A stretch of DNA of 64,000 nt from NCBI GenBank assembly GCA_002375465.1, contig DFLT01000003.1:310001-374000 (forward strand), written 5' to 3'. Both the position numbers and the translations under genes were made by a program. Source of the stretch: Alphaproteobacteria bacterium UBA3612 (lineage in GTDB: Bacteria; Pseudomonadota; Alphaproteobacteria; Sphingomonadales; Sphingomonadaceae). Of the stretch, positions 1 through 7,654 are shown one piece after another (positions within the stretch are counted from its first letter, which is position 1; each line of letters begins with the position of its first letter). The notes under the pieces were generated by a model. That model did no database searches, was not told where the DNA came from, and saw only the letters and a program-made list of their open reading frames with translations.

Positions 1-657
1 CTTCAGCAGTTCATCATATGCGGGCACCAGATCGCCATCGCGCATGATGACGGCCTTGCCCTGCTCCTCAAAGCCGGCAGTGTGCTGCATGATATTGCGC
101 ATGGTGACGGGTTCACCGTCGCGGGCCGGAATCTCGAAATCGAGATAGCGGTTAACATCGGCATCGAGGTCGATTTCGCCGCGCTCGACAAGCTGCATGA
201 CGGCGGTCCAGGTAAAGAGCTTCGAAACCGAACCGGGCCGGAACAGCGTGGTTTCCGGGTCTACAGGCCGACGCGCCGCGACATCCGAATAGCCATAGCC
301 ACGCTCTGCTAGGAACTCGCCATCCTTCACCACGACCACCACGGCGCCAGCGATATCCGCGCTTTTCAACGCATATTCCATATAGCCGTCCAGCCACGTC
401 ACGAGGTCATCGCGCGTAAGCGGATGCGCACCGTCGCGGGTGCTTGAGGTGCTGGCCGACCGCGCGGCATCTGCTGCACTGGCGGCGCTGTCCGCAGCGT
501 CGAGAGCGGCGGCGGGGGAGTCCCCGCCGGGGCCAGGTGCAGGCGCAGGCTGAGCCTGCTGCACTTGCGGTTCCTGAGCGACCTGCCCCGACACATTCGT
601 CGAGAACGGCAACAGGCAGGCAGCCGCTGCAATGGTCCATGAAAGCATTTGTTTCAT
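1..657 (-). CDS. Secreted serine hydrolase, beta-lactamase/class C PBP family (partial, C-terminus beyond window)
   Basis: The first 219 residues are present; the gene runs off the left edge. A signal peptide (about residues 1-25) is followed by an Ala/Pro/Ser-rich low-complexity stretch to about residue 75. The start of a beta-lactamase-like serine hydrolase domain comes next. The SxxK catalytic motif is visible as SVSK at residues 143-146, after an LFRPG context typical of the family. Members of this family hydrolyse esters, D-amino-acid peptides or beta-lactams in the periplasm; the substrate cannot be told here. The YxN and HxG motifs lie outside the window. The ATG start is followed by a clear signal sequence. 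Confidence 0.85.
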   Translation of the reverse strand, partial: MKQMLSWTIAAAACLLPFSTNVSGQVAQEPQVQQAQPAPAPGPGGDSPAAALDAADSAASAADAARSASTSSTRDGAHPLTRDDLVTWLDGYMEYALKSADIAGAVVVVVKDGEFLAERGYGYSDVAARRPVDPETTLFRPGSVSKLFTWTAVMQLVERGEIDLDADVNRYLDFEIPARDGEPVTMRNIMQHTAGFEEQGKAVIMRDGDLVPAYDELLK

Positions 658-829
658 CGTCTTCCCCCGTCCAATGAAATTTGCGTCGCAACGCATAGCG
701 CGTATTGGCCCTTCTCAAAACAGCAAATTATTTTCGCCCGGGAGACGCAATGTCTTGCCCGCTTCCCGTTGCAAGCCGCCGTCACCGGGTGCACTAGGCC
801 CGCAAGACGAGCATCAGGGAAGGACGTCC

Positions 830-1852
830 ATGCTGAAGATTTTTGACGAGCGCCAATTGCTTCATGCGCCGCTGAGAGAATTGCACAATGGCGACTGGGC
901 GCCGTTCAGTGAAACGCCGCAACGCGCGCGAGATATCGTGGCGAGCTTAGGAGCCACCCAAACGCCACGGGATTTTGGCGAAGACCCGATCCGCGCGGTC
1001 CACGATGGCGATTATGTCGATTTCCTGAAAGCGGCACATGCAGACTGGCGGGCAAGCGGCAGAACGGGCGACGCGATCGGCTATACCTTTCCCGTGGTGG
1101 GGCGGCGTCCGCTGGACCTGACGCGGATCGATGCCCGCATCGGCGCCTATTCCTTCGACGCCGCAACGCCGATTGCAGAGGGGACGTGGGAGACCGTCTA
1201 TTGGTCGGCGCAATGCGCCCTGACCGCGTGCGACCAACTGCTGACCGAGCCCGACAGAAAGACGGTCTTTGCCCTGTGCCGACCGCCGGGCCACCATGCC
1301 GGGCGCGATTATATGGGCGGATATTGCTATCTGAACAATGTGGCCATTGCGGCGCAGCATGCGCGCGGCCAGCATTCCCGCCGGGTGGCGATCCTGGATG
1401 TGGATTATCACCATGGCAATGGTACGCAGGACATCTTCTACCGCGACAAGGACGTGTTCTTTGCCTCGATCCATGCCGATCCGAAGACGGACTATCCGTT
1501 TTACTGGGGCCACGAGGATGAAACCGGCGAGGGGCCGGGTGAGGGCACGACGCTGAACCTGCCGCTGCCACAGGGTACGGCATGGAGCAGTTACAAGACC
1601 GCGCTGGCGCGTGCGCTGTCCGCCATCACGGAATGGGGGGCCGATTTCCTGATCCTGTCATTCGGGGCAGATACCTATGCCGAGGATCCGATTTCCCATT
1701 TCCAACTGCAGACGGCCGATTTCCAGAGGATGGGCGCTGACATCGCGGCACTGAAACTGCCGACGCTGATCGTGATGGAGGGTGGTTATGCGGTCGGCGA
1801 TCTGGGCAAAAACGTCGATTCGTTTCTGTTGGGGATCGAGCGCGAAGCGTAA
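830..1852 (+). CDS. Histone deacetylase family amidohydrolase (acetylpolyamine amidohydrolase-like)
   Basis: Protein of 340 residues, about the length of bacterial acetylpolyamine amidohydrolases. The arginase/deacetylase-fold active site is intact: RPPGHHAG at 151-158 (tandem catalytic His 155/156), DVDYHHGNGTQ from 190 (zinc ligands Asp192 and His194), GADTYAEDP with Asp281 as the third zinc ligand, and EGGY with Tyr320 as transition-state stabiliser. These enzymes remove acyl groups from lysine or acetylated polyamines with Zn2+. I chose the ATG at 830 because AGGGAAGGA lies just upstream and homology starts there; the open frame extends further upstream without family similarity. The neighbouring genes do not reveal the substrate. 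Confidence 0.9.
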   Translation: MLKIFDERQLLHAPLRELHNGDWAPFSETPQRARDIVASLGATQTPRDFGEDPIRAVHDGDYVDFLKAAHADWRASGRTGDAIGYTFPVVGRRPLDLTRIDARIGAYSFDAATPIAEGTWETVYWSAQCALTACDQLLTEPDRKTVFALCRPPGHHAGRDYMGGYCYLNNVAIAAQHARGQHSRRVAILDVDYHHGNGTQDIFYRDKDVFFASIHADPKTDYPFYWGHEDETGEGPGEGTTLNLPLPQGTAWSSYKTALARALSAITEWGADFLILSFGADTYAEDPISHFQLQTADFQRMGADIAALKLPTLIVMEGGYAVGDLGKNVDSFLLGIEREA

Positions 1853-2181
1853 AAGGCGACACCATTCCGGCGGTGTCCCCAAGCCCTGATCCGGCGAAGC
1901 GGACACCCCGACGCTCGGGCCGAACCGGACAAAACGCACACTCAGCGCGCGCGCGTGAGACGCGCACGATCATTCGTCATCAATGAGAAAGACCTCTGCC
2001 CGCCCGGCGGCTACGTCTCCGCCAACACCCCGTGGAAAATCGCGCCTTAAATCCTATTATTCAAAATAATTTAGACGGACCCCGTGTCGATTTTCCCTGC
2101 TGCGTGTCATCGGGACCACAGATCTGTGCGGTTGGTGTCCGGTTCCCCGTGTCCACTTCCCTTCAGGCGCAATAGGTGGCT
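1853..2181. other. Convergent intergenic region with short repeats
   Basis: No convincing gene is visible in these 329 bases between two convergent genes. Just after the deacetylase stop there is an inverted repeat, GACACC and GGTGTC around a CCGG-containing loop (about 1858-1877), which could act as a terminator although it lacks a T run. Near the right end an imperfect 19-base direct repeat beginning CCCCGTGTC occurs at 2080-2098 and 2145-2163. A short AT-rich patch lies at about 2048-2075. Confidence 0.5.
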
Positions 2182-4401
2182 TCAAACCAGAAGCTGCTCG
2201 ATCCTGACGGGAAGGTCGCGGATACGCACACCCGTCGCGTGATAGACCGCGTCGGTGATTGCTGCCGCCGTCCCGACATTGGCGAGTTCGCCAATACCCT
2301 TGACGCCGAGAACGTTAATCTCGTCGTCCTGCTCCGGCACCATGATGATATCGACCTGCGGAATGTCGGCGTTGGTCGCGACAAGATATTCGGCGATATT
2401 GTCATTGACGTAGCGGCCACGCAGCCGGTCCATCTCAGTCGCCTCCAGCAGGGCGGAGCCCATGCCCCAGATCATGCCGCCGAGATACTGGCTGTGCGCC
2501 GTACGGGGGTTCATGATGTGGCCAGCGGCAAATGCGCCGGTCATGCGGGGAACGCGGATTTCGCGCGTTCGCTCATTGATGCGAACCTCCACCATTTCGG
2601 CGCCGAAGGCGAACATGGTGCGATCTTCTCCCGCGCCGCCGGCGAACGGCACGCCGCCCTCGTAAAGCGTCTTGGCCTGTTTCGGATCCATGCCAGCGGG
2701 GGTCCATTCGGCATATTCGATAAGCGCATTGGAGCCGATGCGATCGAAGGCGGCCCGGCGATCTTCGTCCGACATCGGTCCGGATGCCGACATTTTCGCA
2801 AGCAGTTGATCGCATGCCTTTGCCACCGCCGACGTCACGCTGGCCGTGGTCACGGAACCGCCGGACACGGGGCCGGGCGGCAGGTCGCTGTCGCCACACT
2901 GAACGATAATGCGGCGAGGATCGATGCCCAGCCTTTCGCCGACAGTCTGGCCGATGATGGTATACGCACCGGTTCCTACATCGTGGGCGGCAACCTCTAC
3001 CTTCGCGCCCCCATTGGCATTCAGGGTTACGCGCGCGGTGGCAGGCGTCATGGAGGTGGGATAGGTCGCCATGGAGCAGCCCCAGCCGATCAGCCAATCG
3101 CCGTCGCGCATCGATCTGGGCGCAGGCGTGCGCCGCGACCAGCCGAAAGACGCCGCAGCCTCGTCGAAACATTCGTTCAGGGAGCGGCTGGTATAAGGTG
3201 CGCCGTTGACGGGATTGACGCGCGTGTCGTTCAGTTTTCGAAACGCCACCGGGTCCATGCCGGCCTTTTCCGCGAGTTCGTTCATGGCGCTTTCCAGCGC
3301 ATAGATGACCGGCACCTCTGGCGGCGACCGCATGAAGACGGGGACGTTGCGGTCCCCGCGCGAGAGGAACATGTCGCCGCCAACCGCCTTGAACGCGTAC
3401 ATGGCGGCTGAATTTTCCAGGCCACCATTATGATAGGGGTCGAGAAGAGACGTGAATTCGTCAAGCTCGTGGCTGTACCCGGTCAGCCTGCCCTCCGCGT
3501 CGCAGCCGAGCCGTACCTTGCTTTTCGTTTCCTGACGATATCCTGCAATTGTAAAGCATTGGTCGCGCGTGGGGACGAGCTTCACCGGCCTGCCGAGTTG
3601 CTTTGCGGCCAAGGCGACGAGGGGCGTGCGGTGCCCGATGGCGGCCTTTGCCCCGAAGGCGCCGCCGACGAAGGGCGAGACATAATGAACATTGTCGGGA
3701 TCGATGCCGAGCTGCTTGGCAAGTCCGACCTTGGCGCCCCAAACGAACTGGCTGGGCTCGTGCAGGGTGAGGCGATCCCCCTCCCAAAAGGCGGTGGTGG
3801 TGAACATTTCGATCGTATTATGGTGTTGAACAGGCGTCGAATATTCCGCCTCTACAACATGTGTGGAACCGGCAAGTGCCGCCTCTACATCGCCGAGGGT
3901 GGGGCCGCCGCCGCGCCCGACGACTTCCTTCGTCGTCTTGCGCACCACGCCGGGCGAACCAAAAGTCGTGGCGGGGCGGCCTTCATTATAGGATATGTCG
4001 AGCTTACGCCCCGCCTCCCGCGCAGCCTCAAAGGTTTCGGCGACAATCAGGGCGACGATCTGCCCATCATGCGCGATTTCCGGCCCGCCGAGGGGCTCCT
4101 GGCTGGTAAGGCCGATGCCGCCCGTCGAGAACGTCTTCATCGGCTGCAAGGGTGGCCGGTTTTCATGCGTCATGATCATCAGGACGCCGGGCACGGCCTT
4201 TGCCGCGCTGTCGTCGATCGCGGTGATCGTGCCCTTTGCGATGGCACTGGTGACCAGCCAGCCATGGGCCGGCTTTCCGGGAACAGCGAGGTCGTCGCCA
4301 TATATCTTGCCGCCGGTTACCTTCTGCCGCGCCTCATAACGGGCGATCGGCTTGCCGGCATTCGCCATGGTGGGGGCGGCGGTGTTCGTAACATCTGCCA
4401 T
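2182..4401 (-). CDS. paoC: Periplasmic aldehyde oxidoreductase, molybdenum-binding subunit (PaoC-like, xanthine dehydrogenase family)
   Basis: A 739-residue large subunit of the xanthine oxidase family. It binds the molybdenum cofactor and carries the aldehyde-oxidising site. Family motifs include SPFVGGAFGAKA in the middle and GVKGIGELANVG near the C-terminus, whose Glu (about residue 705) matches the catalytic base. It is the third gene of a tight operon (2Fe-2S subunit, FAD subunit, Mo subunit), with a 2-base gap to the FAD gene and GGAGG eight bases before the ATG. The FAD subunit with an extra cysteine cluster and the Tat signal on the small subunit point to the PaoABC (YagTSR) subtype. 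Like PaoC it has no obvious signal of its own, so it would be co-exported with the small subunit. No maturation chaperone (PaoD/XdhC type) is in the window. Confidence 0.92.
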   Translation of the reverse strand: MADVTNTAAPTMANAGKPIARYEARQKVTGGKIYGDDLAVPGKPAHGWLVTSAIAKGTITAIDDSAAKAVPGVLMIMTHENRPPLQPMKTFSTGGIGLTSQEPLGGPEIAHDGQIVALIVAETFEAAREAGRKLDISYNEGRPATTFGSPGVVRKTTKEVVGRGGGPTLGDVEAALAGSTHVVEAEYSTPVQHHNTIEMFTTTAFWEGDRLTLHEPSQFVWGAKVGLAKQLGIDPDNVHYVSPFVGGAFGAKAAIGHRTPLVALAAKQLGRPVKLVPTRDQCFTIAGYRQETKSKVRLGCDAEGRLTGYSHELDEFTSLLDPYHNGGLENSAAMYAFKAVGGDMFLSRGDRNVPVFMRSPPEVPVIYALESAMNELAEKAGMDPVAFRKLNDTRVNPVNGAPYTSRSLNECFDEAAASFGWSRRTPAPRSMRDGDWLIGWGCSMATYPTSMTPATARVTLNANGGAKVEVAAHDVGTGAYTIIGQTVGERLGIDPRRIIVQCGDSDLPPGPVSGGSVTTASVTSAVAKACDQLLAKMSASGPMSDEDRRAAFDRIGSNALIEYAEWTPAGMDPKQAKTLYEGGVPFAGGAGEDRTMFAFGAEMVEVRINERTREIRVPRMTGAFAAGHIMNPRTAHSQYLGGMIWGMGSALLEATEMDRLRGRYVNDNIAEYLVATNADIPQVDIIMVPEQDDEINVLGVKGIGELANVGTAAAITDAVYHATGVRIRDLPVRIEQLLV

Positions 4402-4403
4402 GA

Positions 4404-5393
4404 TCAGGCCTCCATCCCGGCGGTGTCCATCAGGGCGCGCACCAATGTGCGTTTGCCGAGTTCCACCTTATACGCATTATGTTCCAATGTGTTGGCACCT
4501 GCGAAGGCCGCCTCTGCCGCCTGTTGGGCAGTGTCCTCGCTCAACGCCGCATTTTTGAGAACGGCCTCTGCCGCCGTCGCGCGCCACGGAACCGTAGCGA
4601 CGCCGCCAAGTCCGATGCGCACGTCCGAGACGGCATCGCCATCCATCCGCAAAGCGACCGCCGCACTGGTAAGCGCGAACGCATAGGATTCGCGATCCCG
4701 GATCTTCAGATATTTCGACCTGGCCCAGTCGGCATCCGGAATCACGAAGGCAGTGATGAGATCACCCGCCGCAAGGGTGGTTTCGACATCCGGGCGATTG
4801 CCCGGCTGCCGGTGCAGGGTGGCGAAAGGAACGGATTTGGGACCATCCTTTCCAAGGATCTCTACAACCGCATCGAGGGCGATCAGCGCCTGCGCCCAGT
4901 CACCCGGATAGGTTGCGATGCAGGCGTCCGACGTGCCCAGAATGGCGTGATGACGGTTTGACCCGTCCAGGGCTGCGCAACCAGATCCTGGCGCGCGCTT
5001 GTTGCACTGATCGTAGGACGTGTCGCGATAATAGGAGCAGCGCGTCATCTGCAGCACATTGCCACCGAGGCGCGCCATATTGCGAAGCTGCGCCGATGCG
5101 GCCAGCCAGAGAGAGTCGGTCAGCACCGGGCACGACCGGCGAACTCCCTCGTCACCCGCGAGTGCGGCCATGGTGACCATGGAGCCGATGCGGAGTGCCT
5201 TTCCGTTGCGTTCGATCCGGGTCATCCGCGGCTCTTTGAGCGCGGAGATGTCGATCAGCCGTTCCGGCCGCCACACGTCCAGCTTCATCAAATCGATCAG
5301 CGTCGTTCCGCCTGCATGATATTTCGAACCCGCATCCGCAGAGGATACTGCCCGCGCGGGGCTTGCTGCGCGTTCATATTGAAACGGGCGCAT
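4404..5393 (-). CDS. paoB: Periplasmic aldehyde oxidoreductase, FAD-binding subunit (PaoB-like)
   Basis: A 329-residue FAD subunit of the CO dehydrogenase/xanthine dehydrogenase medium-chain family. AGGTTL at about 27-32 and RLGGNVLQ at about 108-115 are FAD-binding signatures. Cysteines at 119, 130, 139 and 158 lie in the inserted segment that in PaoB-type subunits holds an extra [4Fe-4S] cluster; ordinary XdhB-type subunits lack it. I chose the ATG at 5393 because it overlaps the stop of the upstream small-subunit gene by one base (TGATG) and because homology begins there; the open frame upstream is the other subunit read out of frame. It passes electrons from the Mo and Fe-S centres to an external acceptor. 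Confidence 0.9.
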   Translation of the reverse strand: MRPFQYERAASPARAVSSADAGSKYHAGGTTLIDLMKLDVWRPERLIDISALKEPRMTRIERNGKALRIGSMVTMAALAGDEGVRRSCPVLTDSLWLAASAQLRNMARLGGNVLQMTRCSYYRDTSYDQCNKRAPGSGCAALDGSNRHHAILGTSDACIATYPGDWAQALIALDAVVEILGKDGPKSVPFATLHRQPGNRPDVETTLAAGDLITAFVIPDADWARSKYLKIRDRESYAFALTSAAVALRMDGDAVSDVRIGLGGVATVPWRATAAEAVLKNAALSEDTAQQAAEAAFAGANTLEHNAYKVELGKRTLVRALMDTAGMEA

Positions 5394-6007
5394 CAGGCGT
5401 CTCCCATTTGCGGCGCGGCCTGCTTCACGGCGGCAACGATATTGGGATAGGCGGCGCAGCGGCACAGATTGCCGGACATATATTCGCGGATCTCGGCGTC
5501 GCTGCCGGTATGCCCCTCCTTTACGAGGGCGACTGCGGACATGATCTGTCCAGGCGTGCAATAACCGCACTGGAACGCGTCATGGTCGATGAAGGCCTGC
5601 TGCATCGGATGGAGGGCGTCGCCCTTTGCCAGGCCCTCAATGGTGACGATGTCGGCGCCCTCCACTGTGGCGGCGAGGGTCAGGCAGGACAATTTGCGTT
5701 CCCCATCGATGTGGACGGTGCAGGCACCGCACTGACCATGGTCGCAGCCCTTCTTCGTGCCGGTAAGTTCGAAATCGTGGCGCAACGTATCGAGCAAAGT
5801 CGCGCGAGTATCGACGGAGACGTCCCGCGTCTGGCCGTTGACGGAGAGGGAGACAGGGATACGCGACACGGCGGCCGCCGCCCGAGGCTCGCCATCCTGT
5901 GCAGCGCGGACATTGGTGGCGAGCATGGCGCCGACACCGCCGGCGAGCGCGCTTCCCTTCAGGACGGAGCGTCGGTCTGGACCCGCCTTCTTGATATCAT
6001 CCGCCAT
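5393..6007 (-). CDS. paoA: Periplasmic aldehyde oxidoreductase, 2Fe-2S subunit with Tat signal (PaoA-like)
   Basis: A 204-residue small subunit with a twin-arginine signal (RRSVLKG from residue 12, hydrophobic stretch 19-35). This is followed by a plant-type [2Fe-2S] domain (Cys 88, 93, 96, 108) and an all-alpha [2Fe-2S] domain (Cys 147, 150, 182, 184 in CGYCTPGQ and LCRC). The Tat signal implies that the whole Mo-hydroxylase complex is folded in the cytoplasm and exported. It is the first gene of the operon, with the FAD and Mo subunits directly downstream. The role is probably detoxification of aldehydes in the periplasm by oxidation to acids, by analogy with E. coli PaoABC. Confidence 0.92.
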   Translation of the reverse strand: MADDIKKAGPDRRSVLKGSALAGGVGAMLATNVRAAQDGEPRAAAAVSRIPVSLSVNGQTRDVSVDTRATLLDTLRHDFELTGTKKGCDHGQCGACTVHIDGERKLSCLTLAATVEGADIVTIEGLAKGDALHPMQQAFIDHDAFQCGYCTPGQIMSAVALVKEGHTGSDAEIREYMSGNLCRCAAYPNIVAAVKQAAPQMGDA

Positions 6008-6122
6008 TGTTCGCAGCCCCCTTCGATATGCACTCTGCCTAGGATGCCATCCCTGGATGACAAAACAAATACGCCGGAGGTGCGGCAGTGTTCCCGCCGT
6101 CCCCTGCGTTCCAGCGCCGCAC

Positions 6123-7520
6123 CTATCTGTCGCCGACGCTGATGGGCGTCACCATGCGGCGATATTCGTCGGTCAGAACCTCCCGCCCGATAGGAGGCGC
6201 GGAGCGCGCCGGGCAATCGACACGCTGGCACAGACGGCACGCCACGCCGATGGGTGTTGCACGCGCGGCCCCTTGCGGATCGTCGTCGGCGTAGATCAGC
6301 CTTTTCGCCTGATCCTCCGCGCAACCCAGCGCGACAGCCCGCTCGACACGGGGAACGTGATGACCCGCGCCGCCGGATGTGACGGTGCGCGCGATCGAGA
6401 AGAAGCGTTTGCCGTCGGGCAGCTCCAGCCATTGCGTCATGACTTCGCGCGGACGCTGAAAACTGGTGTGAAGGTTCCACAGCGGACAGGCGCCGCCATG
6501 GCGCGCAAAGGGAAATCCGGCACCGTCCAGCCGCTTCGACACGTTCCCCGCCGGGTCGACCCGTATGAAGAAGAAGGCGACCCCCTCCTCCCCCGGACGC
6601 TGAAGTGTGGTCAGGCGGTGCGCGGTCTGTTCGAAACTGGTCGAGAAGAGGCGGGCCAGCGCCTCCACATCATAGCGGCGACGCTCCACCTCCTGCCGGA
6701 AGGGCTCATAGGGCATCAGCAGCGCCGCAGCCGCGTAATTGGCGAGCGCCCGGCGCGCCAGCCGCTCCGCAGTGCCGCCCTGGAAATGATTTCCCAGCAG
6801 GCGGGTGATGTCGTCCTGCAATTCCAGATAGACGATTTGCAGCGCCGTCTGAAATGCCTGGGTGGCGCCGTCCATATTGTCAGCCAGCATCAATTGCTGC
6901 CGGTGCCGGTCGAAACGGCGCAGCGATCCGACCAGCACATCCGCTGGCAGGCGGCGCACGCGAACGCCGTGGCGCGACTGAAGATAGGCGGCGAACCCCT
7001 CCCGCCCTCCCGTCCTTTCGGCAAGTGCGGTCGCGGCATTTTCAAGGGCAGGAAAATGGTTGCGGGCCGCCGCCAGAAACTCGCGGACGGCAAAAACCGG
7101 ATCGGGACCGCCGCCGCCATCCTCTCGCGCGGCGGCATCGGCGAGGGCAAGCTGGCCCTTGCTGTAGGAGGAATAGAGCCGCAGCATCGCCTCCGATATG
7201 CCGGGATAGCTGGCGGCAAGGTCCTCCAGCTCCAAAGGCGGAATATCTATCCCCTCGAACAGCGGATCCTTTAGCGCGCCCTCAAGCTGGGTGCGGTGAC
7301 TGTCGCTGTCGGCATCCGATAATTCGGCAATGTCGATGCGGTAGACCTGCGCCAGCCGCATCAAGAGGTCCGCGGTCGTCGGGCGCTGATTGCGTTCCAG
7401 GAGAGTGACATAGGAGGCCGACACCTCGAGATCGGCGGCCATTTCTGCCTGTGTCAGGCCAAGTTCGCGCCGCAAACGGCGAAGGCGCGGGCCGAGATAA
7501 ACCGATCTTTTCTTTACCAT
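6123..7520 (-). CDS. XRE-family regulator with DUF2083 domain (RamB/ScfR-like), probable glyoxylate-shunt regulator
   Basis: A 465-residue regulator. An XRE helix-turn-helix occupies about residues 9-65 (LRRELGLTQAEMA, then VSASYVTLLERNQR). A long middle region of the ImmA/IrrE-like type follows, then a C-terminal DUF2083 segment with a cysteine motif CRLCQRVDCPARSAPP. Proteins of this build include RamB, a regulator of isocitrate lyase in actinobacteria, and short-chain acyl-CoA responsive regulators. The gene is divergent from isocitrate lyase, so control of aceA (and of itself) is likely. I chose the ATG at 7520; the open frame extends upstream through the shared promoter but shows no conserved sequence. 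Whether the C-terminal cysteines bind metal is unknown. Confidence 0.85.
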   Translation of the reverse strand: MVKKRSVYLGPRLRRLRRELGLTQAEMAADLEVSASYVTLLERNQRPTTADLLMRLAQVYRIDIAELSDADSDSHRTQLEGALKDPLFEGIDIPPLELEDLAASYPGISEAMLRLYSSYSKGQLALADAAAREDGGGGPDPVFAVREFLAAARNHFPALENAATALAERTGGREGFAAYLQSRHGVRVRRLPADVLVGSLRRFDRHRQQLMLADNMDGATQAFQTALQIVYLELQDDITRLLGNHFQGGTAERLARRALANYAAAALLMPYEPFRQEVERRRYDVEALARLFSTSFEQTAHRLTTLQRPGEEGVAFFFIRVDPAGNVSKRLDGAGFPFARHGGACPLWNLHTSFQRPREVMTQWLELPDGKRFFSIARTVTSGGAGHHVPRVERAVALGCAEDQAKRLIYADDDPQGAARATPIGVACRLCQRVDCPARSAPPIGREVLTDEYRRMVTPISVGDR

Positions 7521-7542
7521 GACAATCGCTCCTGTCACATCA

Positions 7543-7586
7543 TTACAACATGACAAAAGCAGCTTGTAAAGTCTTACAGCATGACT
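7543..7586. promoter_or_regulatory. Direct repeats in the regulator/aceA divergent promoter (candidate operator)
   Basis: Two copies of TTACA(A/G)CATGAC begin at 7543 and 7574, 31 bases apart (about three helical turns). A reversed half copy, TTGTAA, lies between them. They sit in the 134-base gap between the divergent regulator (start 7520) and isocitrate lyase (start 7655), where a RamB/ScfR-like regulator would be expected to bind. Assignment to that protein is inference. Confidence 0.45.
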
Positions 7587-7654
7587 CTGGCGGCCCTTAC
7601 GCGAGCAGGCACCGGCGGGGTATTCAGGCGACAATCAGAAAGCGAGGAAGCCGA

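Noticed and set aside
2176..3411. 411-codon plus-strand frame opposite paoC
   Set aside because: Antisense shadow of a clear molybdenum subunit with all family motifs.
5757..7274. 505-codon plus-strand frame opposite paoA and the regulator
   Set aside because: It spans two real genes and their gap on the other strand and has no family features.
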